Part shown: positions 22,100-33,242 of the stretch, one piece after another
Layout: each line of letters opens with the position of its first letter
Numbering within the stretch: the first letter of the stretch is position 1
Origin: Hyalella azteca
Taxonomy: Eukaryota > Arthropoda > Malacostraca > Amphipoda > Hyalellidae
NCBI RefSeq assembly: GCF_000764305.2
Contig: NW_025943937.1
Span: 62,001-126,000, forward strand
Direction of reading: 5' to 3'
Length of the DNA: 64,000 nucleotides
Notes under the pieces: generated by a model
The model's database searches: none
Seen by the model: only the letters and a program-made list of their open reading frames with translations
Told to the model about the DNA's origin: nothing
Translations under genes and position numbers: made by a program

Positions 22100-22815
22100 T
22101 TTGCGTGATGCTTGCCGAAAGTTTCAGTAGGTTTTAGAAGAAACAGTTATAAAACAGTTTAACCTGAAGAATGTAGTCCTAACTGTAGCCTAATAGCTAT
22201 GTTGAATTGGTGCACAAATCATTCGAAATTACAGCTTTACCGCCGTAATAAGATCTAAAAGAATGATAAGTGATAGAATTTTATATTATGACATGTTGTA
22301 CTGACTAGAGTTTTTTGTTCGGAAAATGTCCAAAGGGTTGTTTCACTTTTGTTTGCTTAACGGTCCATAAATAAATTCAATATATGTCAAGCTAAACGAC
22401 GAAGTCAAGCTTTTATTAGTATCCACGGGCCTGATTAGACTGGCGTCTTCAATTGCAGTATACGTAAAAAATTTGTATTAACGTGTCTTGCATTAGGGTG
22501 ATAGTACATAAAAAATGTAACGAATGGCTCTATAGCATGAAAACATTCGGATTATCTATTTACTTATAATTTCAATATATAAAACATTTTTCAAATACCC
22601 CAAAAATGCAAGAAAAATTCGGTTATCAATTGAAGTATTTAGGCGAGACGTTACGTTGTTGAGTAAAAGGTCTCAATTAGACTGCTGTCAATTCAGTAGT
22701 AAAGTTGAACAAATAACGCATCATCAGGCTACTCATCAAATTCAATTACACGGTGCGTGTAGAGGTGATAATAGCGGTCATTATTAAGAGGAAGGAGAGT
22801 CATCATTGCTCGACA
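22100..22815. other. AT-rich stretch, nothing recognised
   Basis: No repeat, hairpin or coding pattern that I can support. Confidence 0.5.
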
Positions 22816-22821
22816 TACGAG

Positions 22822-22906
22822 GTACGTGTTGCCATTGGTAACACGTACGATGATAACACCCATCGGGTGTTATCTCGATGATAACAAACATCGGGTGTTA
22901 TCATCG
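22822..22906. repeat. chain of palindromic units
   Basis: GTACGTGTT (22822-22830) pairs with AACACGTAC (22840-22848). Then two 28-bp units start at 22848 and 22876, each beginning CGATGATAACA and ending in ATCGGGTGTTATC. Each unit is itself nearly palindromic, and the outermost arms CGATGATAACACCC (22848-22861) and GGGTGTTATCATCG (22893-22906) are perfect inverted repeats. The same bases can therefore form two small hairpins or one larger one. Confidence 0.85.
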
Positions 22907-22909
22907 TGG

Positions 22910-24110
22910 AGGAGTGACGGCTATAGCAGCAAAGGATGATTAAAGAGAATGATTTCGTGATAAACGAGGATATGGATCGTATATGCTGTAATTTTGCGCA
23001 CGCTTCTAATTGATTCACGTTGTTAAGATTTCAGCAGGAGAATATTCGGTATGCTGATTACAAAAAATGCATATCCTAATAATGCCTATTGTTGAATAAT
23101 ACTAGTTAGTCAACGGTGGGGAGTCAACCTTATCTTCGAAAATCAATTTTGCAAATGCAAGTTTTTTGCCGTTATTGAACCCTGTAACTTTGCCACTTGA
23201 TTTTAAATATTGTGTGTTGGATAAATCAAAGGGACAAAACACCAAAGTGTTAATCATATTATTTTCCTACCTTAATGCACGCGGTTTCTCAATTCTAGTT
23301 GTTCACATTTATTCACGAGAGTTAAAGTAGAGAGGTGAAATAATAGCGGTAACATCCGTAGATTAACCATCGTGGCAACATATATAATTTATGAGCAGTG
23401 ATTAATTAATTCCATCAACCTAGAATGAAACAAGGATTTTGTGCAGGCTGCTCGTAAAAAATTACTTGTAAACTTTCTAATTTTCCTGTTACATTTTTTC
23501 ACACAATATGACAGTAATTTTTTGTCCGAGGCAGAAACTTGTGCCATTGAAATAGAATCTTGTATGATTAATAACCCTATTCATCCATTTATTTATTAAT
23601 AGATGCTAAATAAATAAGGCTGATTTGATTCAACCAGCGAGAGAGAAGTTTTTCTAATCCCTCATGTATAGTTTTCTCGCTCAAACCACATGAGTGAGGC
23701 CGATGCTGTGATATAGAGCGGCAAATAGTTTGGCGGTGATGCGCCCTCTTGAACACATTGGCCTTGATAACGTTAACGGTGGGGCCAGCGACCGTACTCG
23801 TAGTATCAAAACTCACCTAAGTATACGTAGTAGACAATTTATAGTCTGTGAATGGTGAATTTAGCTTGAAAAATCGTTAGTGATTGGATGACGGAGTTAC
23901 AAACTAAAACAAAAGTTATAAACTGCAAATGGTTATGACTGTTTTTGAGATTGGAAGGAGCGTTGAAAATTTTAAAGAGAGATTCCTTAACCTGGAGACC
24001 GCAGAGACAGTGGCCACGGAAATCCAATATTCTTATCAATTATATTGCATTCACTTCAATTAAATTGCATGTTCGTGAACGCGATCGCAGAAGAAACGAA
24101 TTCGCATATT
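22910..24110. other. mostly AT-rich, nothing recognised
   Basis: A patch around 23640-23815 is somewhat GC-richer but shows no clear motif cluster. No coding evidence. Confidence 0.45.
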
Positions 24111-24115
24111 TAGAA

Positions 24116-24220
24116 CAAAAAATGTATCAAAAATGTATCAAAAATGTTTCAAAAATGTATCAAAAATGTATCAAAAATGTATCAAAAATTTATCAAAAAT
24201 GCTTCAAAAATATATCCAAA
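24116..24220 (+). repeat. 11-bp tandem repeat
   Basis: Nine to ten copies of TATCAAAAATG, with changes such as TTTC, TTTATC and GCTTC in some units. The + frame reading through it gives a periodic Lys/Cys/Ser-containing peptide that is a by-product of the repeat. Confidence 0.85.
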
Positions 24221-24464
24221 AATACTTACATTGCGCCCGCATAAGTTTTGCAAAGGGGGACTGAAATAAAGCTGTGAGGAAATACAGGGAAGCCCAGACC
24301 ATTGAGAGCCCAGCAATTGAGTACAGGTATAAAGTCTGGGCAGCGCTCAGCCACGGTCTTATCTCGACTTTCATCTCAGCTCCCGCGGTCGAGCGGTGTC
24401 ACTGCGTCCCTCCCAGGCATCGACTTTTTGCCAGAAGCCAGCGGACTAAAAAACTCCCGAAATT

Positions 24465-25020
24465 CTCAGTCAAATTTACTGCAGAAACTGCCCAGTCAAA
24501 TTTACTGATCTGAATTTACTGCAGTTGTCTCTATCTTTGCAACGTTTTAAAAGCCCAGTCAAATTTGCGTTGTAAGCTGAATTTACGGAAGTTTTTTCTA
24601 TCTTTGCAACGTTTTAAAAGCCCAGTCAAATTAGCGTTGTAATCTGAATTTACTGCAGTTTTTTCTATCTTTGCAACGTTTTAAATGCCCAGTCAAATTA
24701 GCGTTGTAAGCTGAATTTACTGCTGTTGCCTCTATCTTTGCAACGTTTTAAATGCGCAGTCAAATTAGCGTAGCAATCTAAACATAGTGCAGCAAGCTCA
24801 ACTTTACTGAGTTTAATATGCTCAGTTAATTCTTAGTAATAATCTCAAGTTAATGCAGTTATGTTTAACTTTTCAACGTTTATAATGCATAGTCAAATTT
24901 GTGTCGTAATGTTGATGTAGTGCAGTTATGGTCAACTTTGCAACATTCGTAATGCTCAGTCAACTTGTGTCGCTACTTTAATTTATTGCGGTAAAGTTCA
25001 ATGTCCGGAATTATCAGTCA
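24465..25020 (+). repeat. 67-bp tandem array decaying rightward
   Basis: The landmark CAGTCAAATT occurs at 24467, 24493, 24556, 24623, 24690 and 24757, and in mutated form at 24823, 24890 and 24957. The spacing settles at 67 bp. Units also contain CTGAATTTACTGCAGTT and TCTTTGCAACGTTTTAAA. The units at 24556-24790 are near identical. Those after 24790 keep the 67-bp register but are heavily substituted, and the first interval is shortened. Confidence 0.85.
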
Positions 25021-26050
25021 GATCATCCTTCGTTCTTTTAAACTGTTAAATTAAAAGTTAATGTCGCAATGTTTGAGAGATTCAGTAAATTTTCCAGTCG
25101 TTCTCTGAAACTTTTAAATCAAAGCTCACAACGAATGAAATGTAGTCTCAAGACAACATAAAAAAGTTGATACTCGAATGAAATCTTCCTATAATATATA
25201 TGAAATCTAACATTGATTGAAAATAGTTGAATACAATTCAAAGTTAATGCTCCGTTATGCAAGGCGAATCTAGAAATAACGGTCATTTAACAATTCCGGC
25301 TTCTGGCATGATAATTAATAATTTTTTGCATGACCTGAAAATATCTTAGAACTTATTCGTAAGAATTATTATGTTCCTTGAGTTTCATAATTGACACAGC
25401 GAATATTTTCTGAAGCAGAAATTGACGTTCTCAGAAAATTTACCAGTTTAGTTCCATAACGGGCGAATTTTTTTAGCCCATTAGGGGCGTTCCATCAGGC
25501 CACCTATATCCTGCATTCGGTGGCTATTTAGGAGATTTCGAGGTTCCGAAATATTTGCACTATTTTCCTATTACATAATTCTGCCACTTATTGCGTTTTC
25601 TTTTCATTTTTCCTACTACCTTCGCTGAAACAGAAACAGATAAAACAGGTAATCGAGTGCCCCCTCCTTGACTCCCTATAGAGGGGGCAGTAGGTGACAG
25701 TTTTCTTTACTCGCTTGTTAGGTTCGGCCGTACCTCTATGGAAGGCATCATGTGCTTAACTACCCTCTACCGCCGTATATCACTTTCCGGGCACGTAACT
25801 TTCAACTTAAATTATTTCTAAACAGTAAACTATTGAGTGTAGCAACCTGAAGACGATTGTACGCAACAGAAAACCTTCTAAAGTTGTCGTACCTGGCTGC
25901 AACCATCAGTGCAAGTCATTTAGCGCTCACTAGCAATGTATCCTTTTTGGGAAGGTATAAGCTTGTGTGACAATATTGCTCCGGTAACTCAAGTCAGTCG
26001 GTAAAGGATTAACACGCGCGTCTCACAATCGCCTCAAGCTCGCCAGGTAT
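25020..26050. other. AT-rich stretch with one strong hairpin
   Basis: No gene is recognised. The notable feature is a perfect 9-bp inverted repeat, TGCCCCCTC (25658-25666) and GAGGGGGCA (25681-25689), with a 14-nt loop. Each arm reads AGGGGGCA outward, matching the 3' part of the CTCF consensus. Confidence 0.5.
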
Positions 26051-26059
26051 TTGACAAGA

Positions 26060-26390
26060 ATCTGGAACATTCAACATTGGCAAGGCGTCATTTCAGCTGC
26101 TTTAAAATGCACACACCTTTCAACCTTCAACACTGATTATGTTACAGCCCAGCGCGTTCAACATTTTTAACCAGTTAACTATCAGCTATGGCAAGACTTC
26201 AATTCACTTCTAACCACTCATCTTCTAACCACTCATCTTCTAACCACTGAACAACCTACTTTGACTAGACAACAACTCATTTCCTTCTATCATCTTTCCT
26301 AACCACTCAACTACCAACATTGGCCAGACTACAACCCACTTCCCCAATCTTCTTCTAACCACTGGACAACCAACATTAATGCCTAAAGAT
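26060..26390 (+). repeat. degenerate ~57-bp repeat with local 15-bp triplication
   Basis: TAACCACT recurs at 26241, 26300 and 26356, in units that also share GACTA, ACAAC(C/T)CA and TTCC. An inner 15-bp unit CTTCTAACCACTCAT is tripled at 26207, 26222 and 26237. The whole is CT-rich on the + strand. Confidence 0.6.
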
Positions 26391-26394
26391 CATC

Positions 26395-27560
26395 AGTCAG
26401 GGGTTTTACGCCGAGATTTGACAACCCAACCGGCCACTTTGGGATCCATGCGAGAGCGCAGGTCCTGCATGGACCAGAGCTGTCCGTTGAGATGACACAA
26501 AATTAGTTATTTTAATCATGCGTTCATTGAGTAGGTCCACAATACATCGCACATTGACGTTTATCGTACATGCTGACTTAAATTCAATTCAATAGGAGAT
26601 TTGGATTCGGATAATAAATTCCTAAAAGAAAGCTATCACATTGCGCACATATCCTCGGTAACAATCAATCTTGCCTATGTTGCCCTATGAACTCTACCCT
26701 CTACATAAAAAAATCAAAAATAGAAAATAATGTAGTATGTTATCGAAAATTTTACAATATTTATTTTTCAATTTCAAACCTAATTCTCATAAATACTGTA
26801 TATAGTAAATAAATTTACATGTACTTGTATATTCGAAAAAAAGGCTACGTGGCTTTTTCAACCAAATAACGAGTGAACTAATGTAACGAGCAGAATACCA
26901 AAAACAGACAGATTAAGCGCACAAATTTTTTCAACATGCAACTATCAAGACTTTAAATGACTTAGCCATATTCTATGAAGCTCATTTGACTAAATGGTTG
27001 TTTGTAATAATTGCACTCATTGGTTACATTAATAATTGAATTTACAAATTCTGATCAACCGCGGAACTCAGAGGACTCATTTAATCCCCACTTCATACAC
27101 TTATTATACCACACGAAATTGCAAATACATGAAAAAGATACTTAGGTGAAAAAAGAGGTGCTCTGGACCATTTCGAGAATATTTTCAGCATATAAGATTC
27201 CAAGACAACAAGGAATATATATATGGGGATAATTGTGTATAAACTAGTGTTATGGTGAAGCCTCTTGATATTTTTTATCGATGTAGATTTGAGCTCAAAC
27301 ATTACTATGAATTTGTGGATGTGCTACGGGAGATATCATGTGATATTACAGCAAATCATTGTGTAAAATCTACCGCTGTCAGGTAAAGCAATTTGGCATG
27401 TATTTCATGTCCCATGAAATCATATTATACTATTGAGAAGTTCATCACGACACAGAACGCTATGTTTGTACCTGAATTTCACGCAAGGAAAGATTGCAGT
27501 CGAGCAGCTGGTGACCGGAGGCTGGTGGATGCAACAAGGCTCAGCTGCCTTCATTACAGC
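26395..27560. other. stretch without recognisable gene
   Basis: A short GC-rich patch at 26400-26490 contains nested inverted repeats (TCCATGC 26445-26451 with GCATGGA 26467-26473; GGTCC 26461-26465 with GGACC 26471-26475). The rest is AT-rich. A second complex patch lies at about 27490-27650. Confidence 0.45.
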
Positions 27561-27643
27561 GCCCAGAAATGAGTTCATTCATCACCGAGGAAGCTGAGCG
27601 CCGCGTCAACGGTGTCGCACGCCTCAGGCTCACGCATATTTGT

Positions 27644-28050
27644 GCATATAACTGCATGATGCCTTCACCATCACGCTTACTGTTAAATGGCGGTGATGTC
27701 ATCAAAAGACGTCAGTATTCATGCACTTCTGTATTTATTTGTTGCAAATAATTGCATGATGCCCTCAACATCATTTTTACTGTTAAATGGCGTCAATGAC
27801 ATCACTGCACTTCCGTATTGCTGTACTTCTGTATTTATTTGTTGCGGATAACTGCATGATGATAACCATCACGCTTACTGTTAATGCTGACGATGTCATC
27901 ACGAGACGTCATTATTCATGTACTTCTGTATTTATTTGTTGCAGATAACTGCATGATGCCCTCACCATCACGCTTACTGTTAAAAGCTGACGCTGTTATC
28001 ACGAGACTTCCGGATTCATGTATGTCCCTATTTATTTGTTGCTAATTTCG
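27644..28050 (+). repeat. four-copy ~100-bp tandem array
   Basis: Units begin with GCATGATG at 27654, 27754, 27854 and 27951 and share CCATCACGCTTACTGTTAA, GATGTCATCA, and a TTCTGTATTTATTTGTTGC segment with slight change in the last unit. They are moderately diverged (about 15-25% by eye). Confidence 0.8.
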
Positions 28051-28600
28051 CAATAATTCGGCATGTTTTTTCTGATAATTGCTGACAATAATATTTCTGA
28101 TTTTTCGATCGTCCTGATGCACCTAATTCGTGTTGCACAGTAAATGAATAGGAACTTTGCCGTTTGTTCCATCTAAAAGTGGTTCATAGAAGGCCATAAT
28201 TAAATTTTTGTTATGCCCAAAAATATCATAATCCTTGTGTTCCAAATTATTCTTTATTAGTATCATAAATGTAAATGAGTTATGACACGTTTGTTCTCTT
28301 TCATGTATCATCTGCATTTATTACTGTATATAATATTTATAATTAATAACGCTCGTGATGCAGCATAAAAGATCAAATTTTAGATCTGTATTGTTTTTTC
28401 ATTTCCTTCAATGTGTAACAAAATATTGTTTTTCGTTGTACTATGCTTTACTACTGAAACTTCTCATCACGAAACTCGATTGGAGCGAACAGCGGAAATG
28501 TATTTTTTATGTAGGTGAGAAACATTTTTCATTCACTGACTCAAAATGAATTTTCTTTGAAGATTAGAAAGGAAAAGCATTTTGTCCAGTGAAAGCAGCG
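28050..28600. other. AT-rich stretch, nothing recognised
   Basis: No repeat or coding pattern is supported. Confidence 0.5.
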
Positions 28601-28609
28601 GTTGTTTTC

Positions 28610-28800
28610 GACCCATAATTAAAGTAGCATTGTGTGGGTAGCGCTCCAGCCACAGCCCATGCGGTTCATCCAATAAGTTTTTGTAAATTTCTTCCGGTGA
28701 GTTGGAAGCCCGTGAGCCTCCCCACGTCGTCGACGCTCATCTCGCACAAACGCATTGACAGAAGCGCTGGTGTCTCGATAAGTAAAAACTGGTTCCTCAT
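28610..28800. promoter_or_regulatory. candidate regulatory island
   Basis: Balanced-composition patch with GCATTGACAGAAGCG (Meis/Hth TGACAG near 28756), CCAATAAG near 28670 and a CpG-rich CACGTCGTCGACGC segment at about 28723-28736. Motif evidence only. Confidence 0.25.
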
Positions 28801-29400
28801 TTGAACTTTAATTTGAAATGGGTTTTTCATTCTATTTCAAAGATAAAATGACGCAGGCGAACATATAATTGAAATTAGGTCTTGGAATTTCGATGGTGTT
28901 TTACCGCCTTCGTCTTATATAATAACTTTCATCTCTCATTTTAGTTGATATTCTTTTTTGAATTATTACTGGTGTGACCCGGATATGAATGTAAATTCTC
29001 TAAACCAACGTTTAAATATCTATATTTATCTTTACTTGAATAACTGGCTATAGATTGGAAAATTTGTTTCCTATTAACACTTTTCTGCATCAAAATAAGT
29101 TCCACAAAAAATATTCTGTGGATGCATTAAAATCAAACTCACTAATTACTTGGTGAATGTAAATGATTGTTAGTAATTATGAAAATTATATTTTTCACGT
29201 TACTTCATTGTTTCTTCGTAAAAATGTTTGAAAATTTTGCTCACTAAGGCAGAAAGTCATACTAATGTTGTCTCCAGATGCAAATAAAATACACTTGTTC
29301 ATAAATCTAACAGGAGTAAAATTGTCACAAAAACGACAAGTTGATAACCTTAACTACTATGAAATATGAATAATAATAATGATTGTTATCAGCCTTAGCA
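28800..29400. other. AT-rich stretch, nothing recognised
   Basis: No repeat, coding pattern or motif cluster is supported here. Confidence 0.5.
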
Positions 29401-29780
29401 GGTTTTAGGTTGAAGTTGTCCGTTGTAAGATGGCAAAGTCGCTTCCGGGATTTGTCATGAACACGGAAGCCAGGCCCAAATCTGCCCAAAGAAAACCCGG
29501 AACGAACGCAGAGGTGCGCCTAGGACCCTAATGAAGACGGACTAAACTAACCAGCGAAAACTAATCCTGTGTCGGTAGCGCACCAGGTTTGTTAAGTATT
29601 AGACCACCATTGTGCTCGACGATCCCAACTTGACCATCAAGGCACCAACTCACAAAATTCAATTTTGGACATACAGCGAAAAATTGCCCAAAGTTTCCCG
29701 TAGGAAATTTATTGTCTTTTCGGCTCCACACAAGGCGGTCAACGTTCTCAAATGAGGGAGTTCCACAGAAGGCTTGGCCG
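29400..29780 (+). other. complex island with 33-codon ORF
   Basis: A GC-richer stretch in AT-rich DNA. An ATG at 29430 opens 33 codons to a TAA at 29529-29531, giving a basic peptide starting MAKSLPGF. It is too short to judge and I recognise no family. CCCAAA-type words recur (29480, 29690). It could be a conserved non-coding element, an old exon or a transposon fragment. Confidence 0.2.
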
Positions 29781-30174
29781 ACAATTTTTTAGAGTCCTAA
29801 AATTAGCTGGAAAATTATTCTGAATGTCTTAGAAGTTGGGAAGAGAATGAAGTGTTAATATTGATAATTTGAATTGGCAAGTTATATTTTTCCGCGAGTT
29901 CAATTCATTTTATGCTTATATATTAGTAGGAAAATATTGATGGGCGGCTCTTTTCTGATCACTAGTTCAATTCAAGTCTCGCTTTCTCGAGAAATCAAAT
30001 GGTCACTTTTGATCAAGATTGTGAAATTGATATAAGATTGCTTATTTTTCCGAAAGTGATGTAGTTTTTCATAGTAGTAATAACTTTAATATATAGATTC
30101 ATTTTATTGATATACGTATGTGCCCAGCAGAATAAGCTACCTTGTAAAAATTATGGGCTGGTGTCAAGTGCACA

Positions 30175-30445
30175 TATTCATGCAGACGGCCGGCCGCTCA
30201 GACGCCGCTTCTAAGAAGCTAATTTAAGCGGCGTACTGAAGCGGTCGCTTCTTTTAATGTTGCAGGTGTTGGGCATCAAATTATGCACCATCACAGCTTT
30301 ACCACACTACCCAGTTCCTTACAGTTTTATTGAGCATGACGCCGCTAATTATTTTATTGCTGATTTTAACCTCTCGCCACATGCTGGAACTCGTGGAACA
30401 ACTTTGAACCGCTCCGAGCATTTCGGACGCTGGCTATGAATACCT
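30175..30445. other. CpG island with nested palindromes
   Basis: Within 80 bp there are GGCCGGCC (30188-30195), a perfect 9-bp inverted repeat ACGCCGCTT (30202-30210) / AAGCGGCGT (30226-30234), and GAAGCG-GT-CGCTTC (30238-30251). All share the word AAGCGGC/GAAGCG. A 60-codon + frame follows without recognisable motif. Regulatory or structured-RNA roles are possible. Confidence 0.4.
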
Positions 30446-30449
30446 CCAT

Positions 30450-31380
30450 TAGAATGATTCTTTGACTGCTCAATTTTCCTCCGATACCTTATAAACATTT
30501 AAAAATTATTTTCAACTAATTACAACATTTTAACATAATTTTTGTTCTTCTCTACTCGCACGTTATTGTTGAATTATGATTCAGACGCATGCAAATATCT
30601 GCAGGAAGAGGAAAACTCAACGCGTCAACTTTTGCTTGGCTGGCAACGTAAACAATGTAGAACTATGAAGTCAAATAAATAATTGGAGTGCCAAAATGCA
30701 TAACTTTTCACGCATTATCTGACAATGCCCAATTATTCTTTAACAAAATATTTAGCGCTTGTTATTGTGAAACCGCGCATGAGTAGTAGTGAAAAATGAA
30801 AAATTCATTTGAAATATTTAGCGCAGGAGTAGTGAAACCTGAAAAATTTGGTCAACATATAAATAAATGGACACAAGAATTTCCGGGAGAAATTTACTGT
30901 AGTTACATTTCAGGTTGACTTTCATTAATTAATATTCGTTCTGAACAAGGTTATCGTTGGAAAACTTGCAGCACAAGGTTTGAAGAATAAATAATAATCC
31001 TTTCAATCTGTTGGGACTCCAGCGATACTAGTTTAAATAATTTATTTCTTATGTTTACATTCTTTATAAACTGAAATTAGCTTCTAAGCCATAATTCGAG
31101 ATACAAATGAGTACTTCTGGCGTATTCAAAAGGAAATTATTTAATAGGTGTGCAATTTTCTCCAATTAAATCGTCTCGATCTCTCGACAAACTTTGGTTT
31201 AAGCTTGGATTAATGTTCGATGATAAAGAGCTCTCGCGTGCTCAAGATTCGACGCAGAAATGCAGAACTTGTTCTCTCGAAACACTCAGCCATCTAGACA
31301 CCTACTACGTATAAGCCCGAAACTATGTTTCCACCTTGTAGTTTTACAGCACCCAAATTATGACCGAAAGGATGAACGAT
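30450..31380. other. AT-rich stretch, nothing recognised
   Basis: No gene, repeat or motif cluster that I can support. Confidence 0.5.
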
Positions 31381-31394
31381 TTGAGTCACGCTTA

Positions 31395-31500
31395 AATTAG
31401 TGTAACATGGCTCGGTAGTAACTGCGAGACCCAGGCAATCGTGCCGGGGGTCGATCACGTTCGAATCTCCTTAAGGTTTTCCCAAGCTTCCCTATCATAA
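31395..31500 (+). mobile_element. tRNA-derived SINE-like head
   Basis: TGGCTCGGTAGTAAC (31408-31422) matches an A box / D-arm, and GTTCGAATC (31459-31467) matches the B-box core, spaced as in a tRNA. The T-stem and acceptor stem do not pair, so it is not a working tRNA. This is the usual state of SINE heads or tRNA pseudogenes. The element's 3' end cannot be fixed here. Confidence 0.4.
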
Positions 31501-31559
31501 TTTATCGACAAGTCCAAACGATTAACATGTGTAATACCTAGTCGGAGGAATTAATTGCA

Positions 31560-31780
31560 TATCTTGGCTGACAGTGAGCACTGGCTAATTGCAGAGGCAG
31601 CTTGGTCAGGTACTCGAGAGGGGAGGAGATCTCATTCGCTTTAATGGCTCATGCACAAGAATCTGTTGACCAAACTGAGCTCAAGCATCGCTTTTAGAAC
31701 TCGCCGAGTAGGTTTGCCCAGTCCGTGCATGGTCGGTATGAGTCTCGCGGTCTTGCCATTAAAATCAACGTAATTTAATA
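31560..31780. promoter_or_regulatory. candidate regulatory island
   Basis: Complex sequence including GGCTGACAGTGAGC (Meis/Hth TGACAG), GGCTAATTGC (homeodomain) and GAGATCTCATTCGC. Located 100 bp after the SINE-like head. Evidence is motif content and composition only. Confidence 0.25.
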
Positions 31781-32019
31781 CAAAACTCCCGTGATATGTT
31801 CTCACACTAAATCTCTAGACCATGTGTTAAATTTCTAAAGGTGTGTTGAACATCAAAATCTCAATCAGTAATAAAATCTATCAGTTCAAACGAAGATAAA
31901 TCATTGGAAACAATCGCGGAAGCAAAAAGCGCTTGATCATTAATCAATAAGATCATTGATAATTGGTTGTTGAAATCAATTAAAGAGTTAAAGACCATCT
32001 GGTTTTAAGAGGAGAAGTA

Positions 32020-32210
32020 TCGCGGTCCGCTGTGAGTGCTCCACATTAATAGAGGTGCTTTTAAATGTTAATAAGATTGCGCTCGGTAATTAAAGGATGC
32101 GGAGGCTGTGTGCCTGGGTGCACCTCAATTAGCTTTAATTAAGTGTCTCTGAGGATACTTTGTTAATGATGCTTCCTTATTGGCTAGATATCGAGACCGA
32201 ACGTCATGAC
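32020..32210. promoter_or_regulatory. candidate homeodomain-rich enhancer
   Basis: The patch holds GGTAATTAAAGG near 32089, the palindrome GGTGCACC (32117-32124), CAATTAG (32126-32132) and TTTAATTAAG (32134-32143), followed by GTTAATGATG near 32162 and TTATTGGCTAG. Such close spacing of TAATTA-type sites with complex flanks is typical of conserved developmental enhancers. Conservation must be tested. Confidence 0.35.
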
Positions 32211-33020
32211 ATTGAATAGTATTTTTTGTAAAAAAGTTATACAGTTGTATAAAATTATAAAGAATATTGTTCCAATATTCATTTCAATCGATTGACTGAA
32301 TAATGTCTTGGATTTTATATTATATTATTTTCCAAGATTTATTCGTGAATTTTGAAAATAAAAAGTTATTTTCTATTATAGATTTTAATTGAAGAAATAA
32401 GCAATCTGACGCAATATTTGCCGGACGTTGCATTAAATTTCACTTATGTATTTCATTTTTCTTAATTCTGCCCAAAATATTTTTGGATGAATACTTCAGA
32501 AGTGTACGCAACCACAGAAGAGATTAAAAGTTTCTGAAAAATAAGCTACATGTGAAGGCCTTAAAAATCCCTTCTCTCCTGGTAACAAACACCCGGAGCT
32601 CGTTTTGGGCGCTAACCATGGATGGCTATGCTGATGTATCACCTTCGACACACAGCATACTCGACCAACAAAACTTTGTCCGGTATTTCAGAGGTACCTA
32701 TTGATTTCAATATAAGTTGAAATATTTAACGCAAATACGAAATAATGCAATTCATGACTAACATGACCTGCTGAATCATGGCTAAAAATTTACGCATTTC
32801 TCTTTCCAATAAAACGATTTCACAAAATTATCGCAATTAATCACCGGTGTGCAAACCTTGTAATATGTGCATAAAACGAAGCACCGCCTATAGCGTCAAA
32901 AAGACTATTCGTTTTGCATTGAAAGAAGAGGAATGCTGAGGCTCGAATAAAAACTGGTCGTAAAAAGTGTCGGACGAGGATTTGTTTGTCCGGGATTGAT
33001 CAGCAGATTAATGATGGCAA
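32210..33020. other. mostly AT-rich, nothing recognised
   Basis: A complex patch at about 32580-32700 (ending GTTTTGGGCGC... region) has no clear motif cluster. No coding pattern. Confidence 0.45.
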
Positions 33021-33025
33021 CTCAA

Positions 33026-33235
33026 ACACTCAACAAGACGTGTGAGGCATATTACTTGATCTGCTCTGTGATTCATTGGTTCAACAGATGCAGAAAAAAG
33101 ACATTCAACAAGACGTGTGAGGCATATTACTTCTGCTCGTTGATTCATTGGTTCAACAGATGCAGAAAAAAGGACATTCAACAAGACGTGTGAGGCATAT
33201 TACTTGATCTGCTTTTTGATTCATTGGGTCAACAC
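33026..33235 (+). repeat. three-copy ~74-bp tandem array
   Basis: CAACAAGACGTGTGAGGCAT occurs at 33031, 33106 and 33179. Units also share TTCATTGG(T/G)TCAACA and GCAGAAAAAAG. Units are highly similar, so the array is recent. It ends against HINE-like copy 3, whose right-hand side may have taken part in the amplification. Confidence 0.85.
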
Positions 33236-33242
33236 TGGCAGA

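Noticed and set aside
22848..22906. CRISPR-like repeat array
   Set aside because: Only two palindromic units without spacers, in what appears to be a eukaryotic genome.
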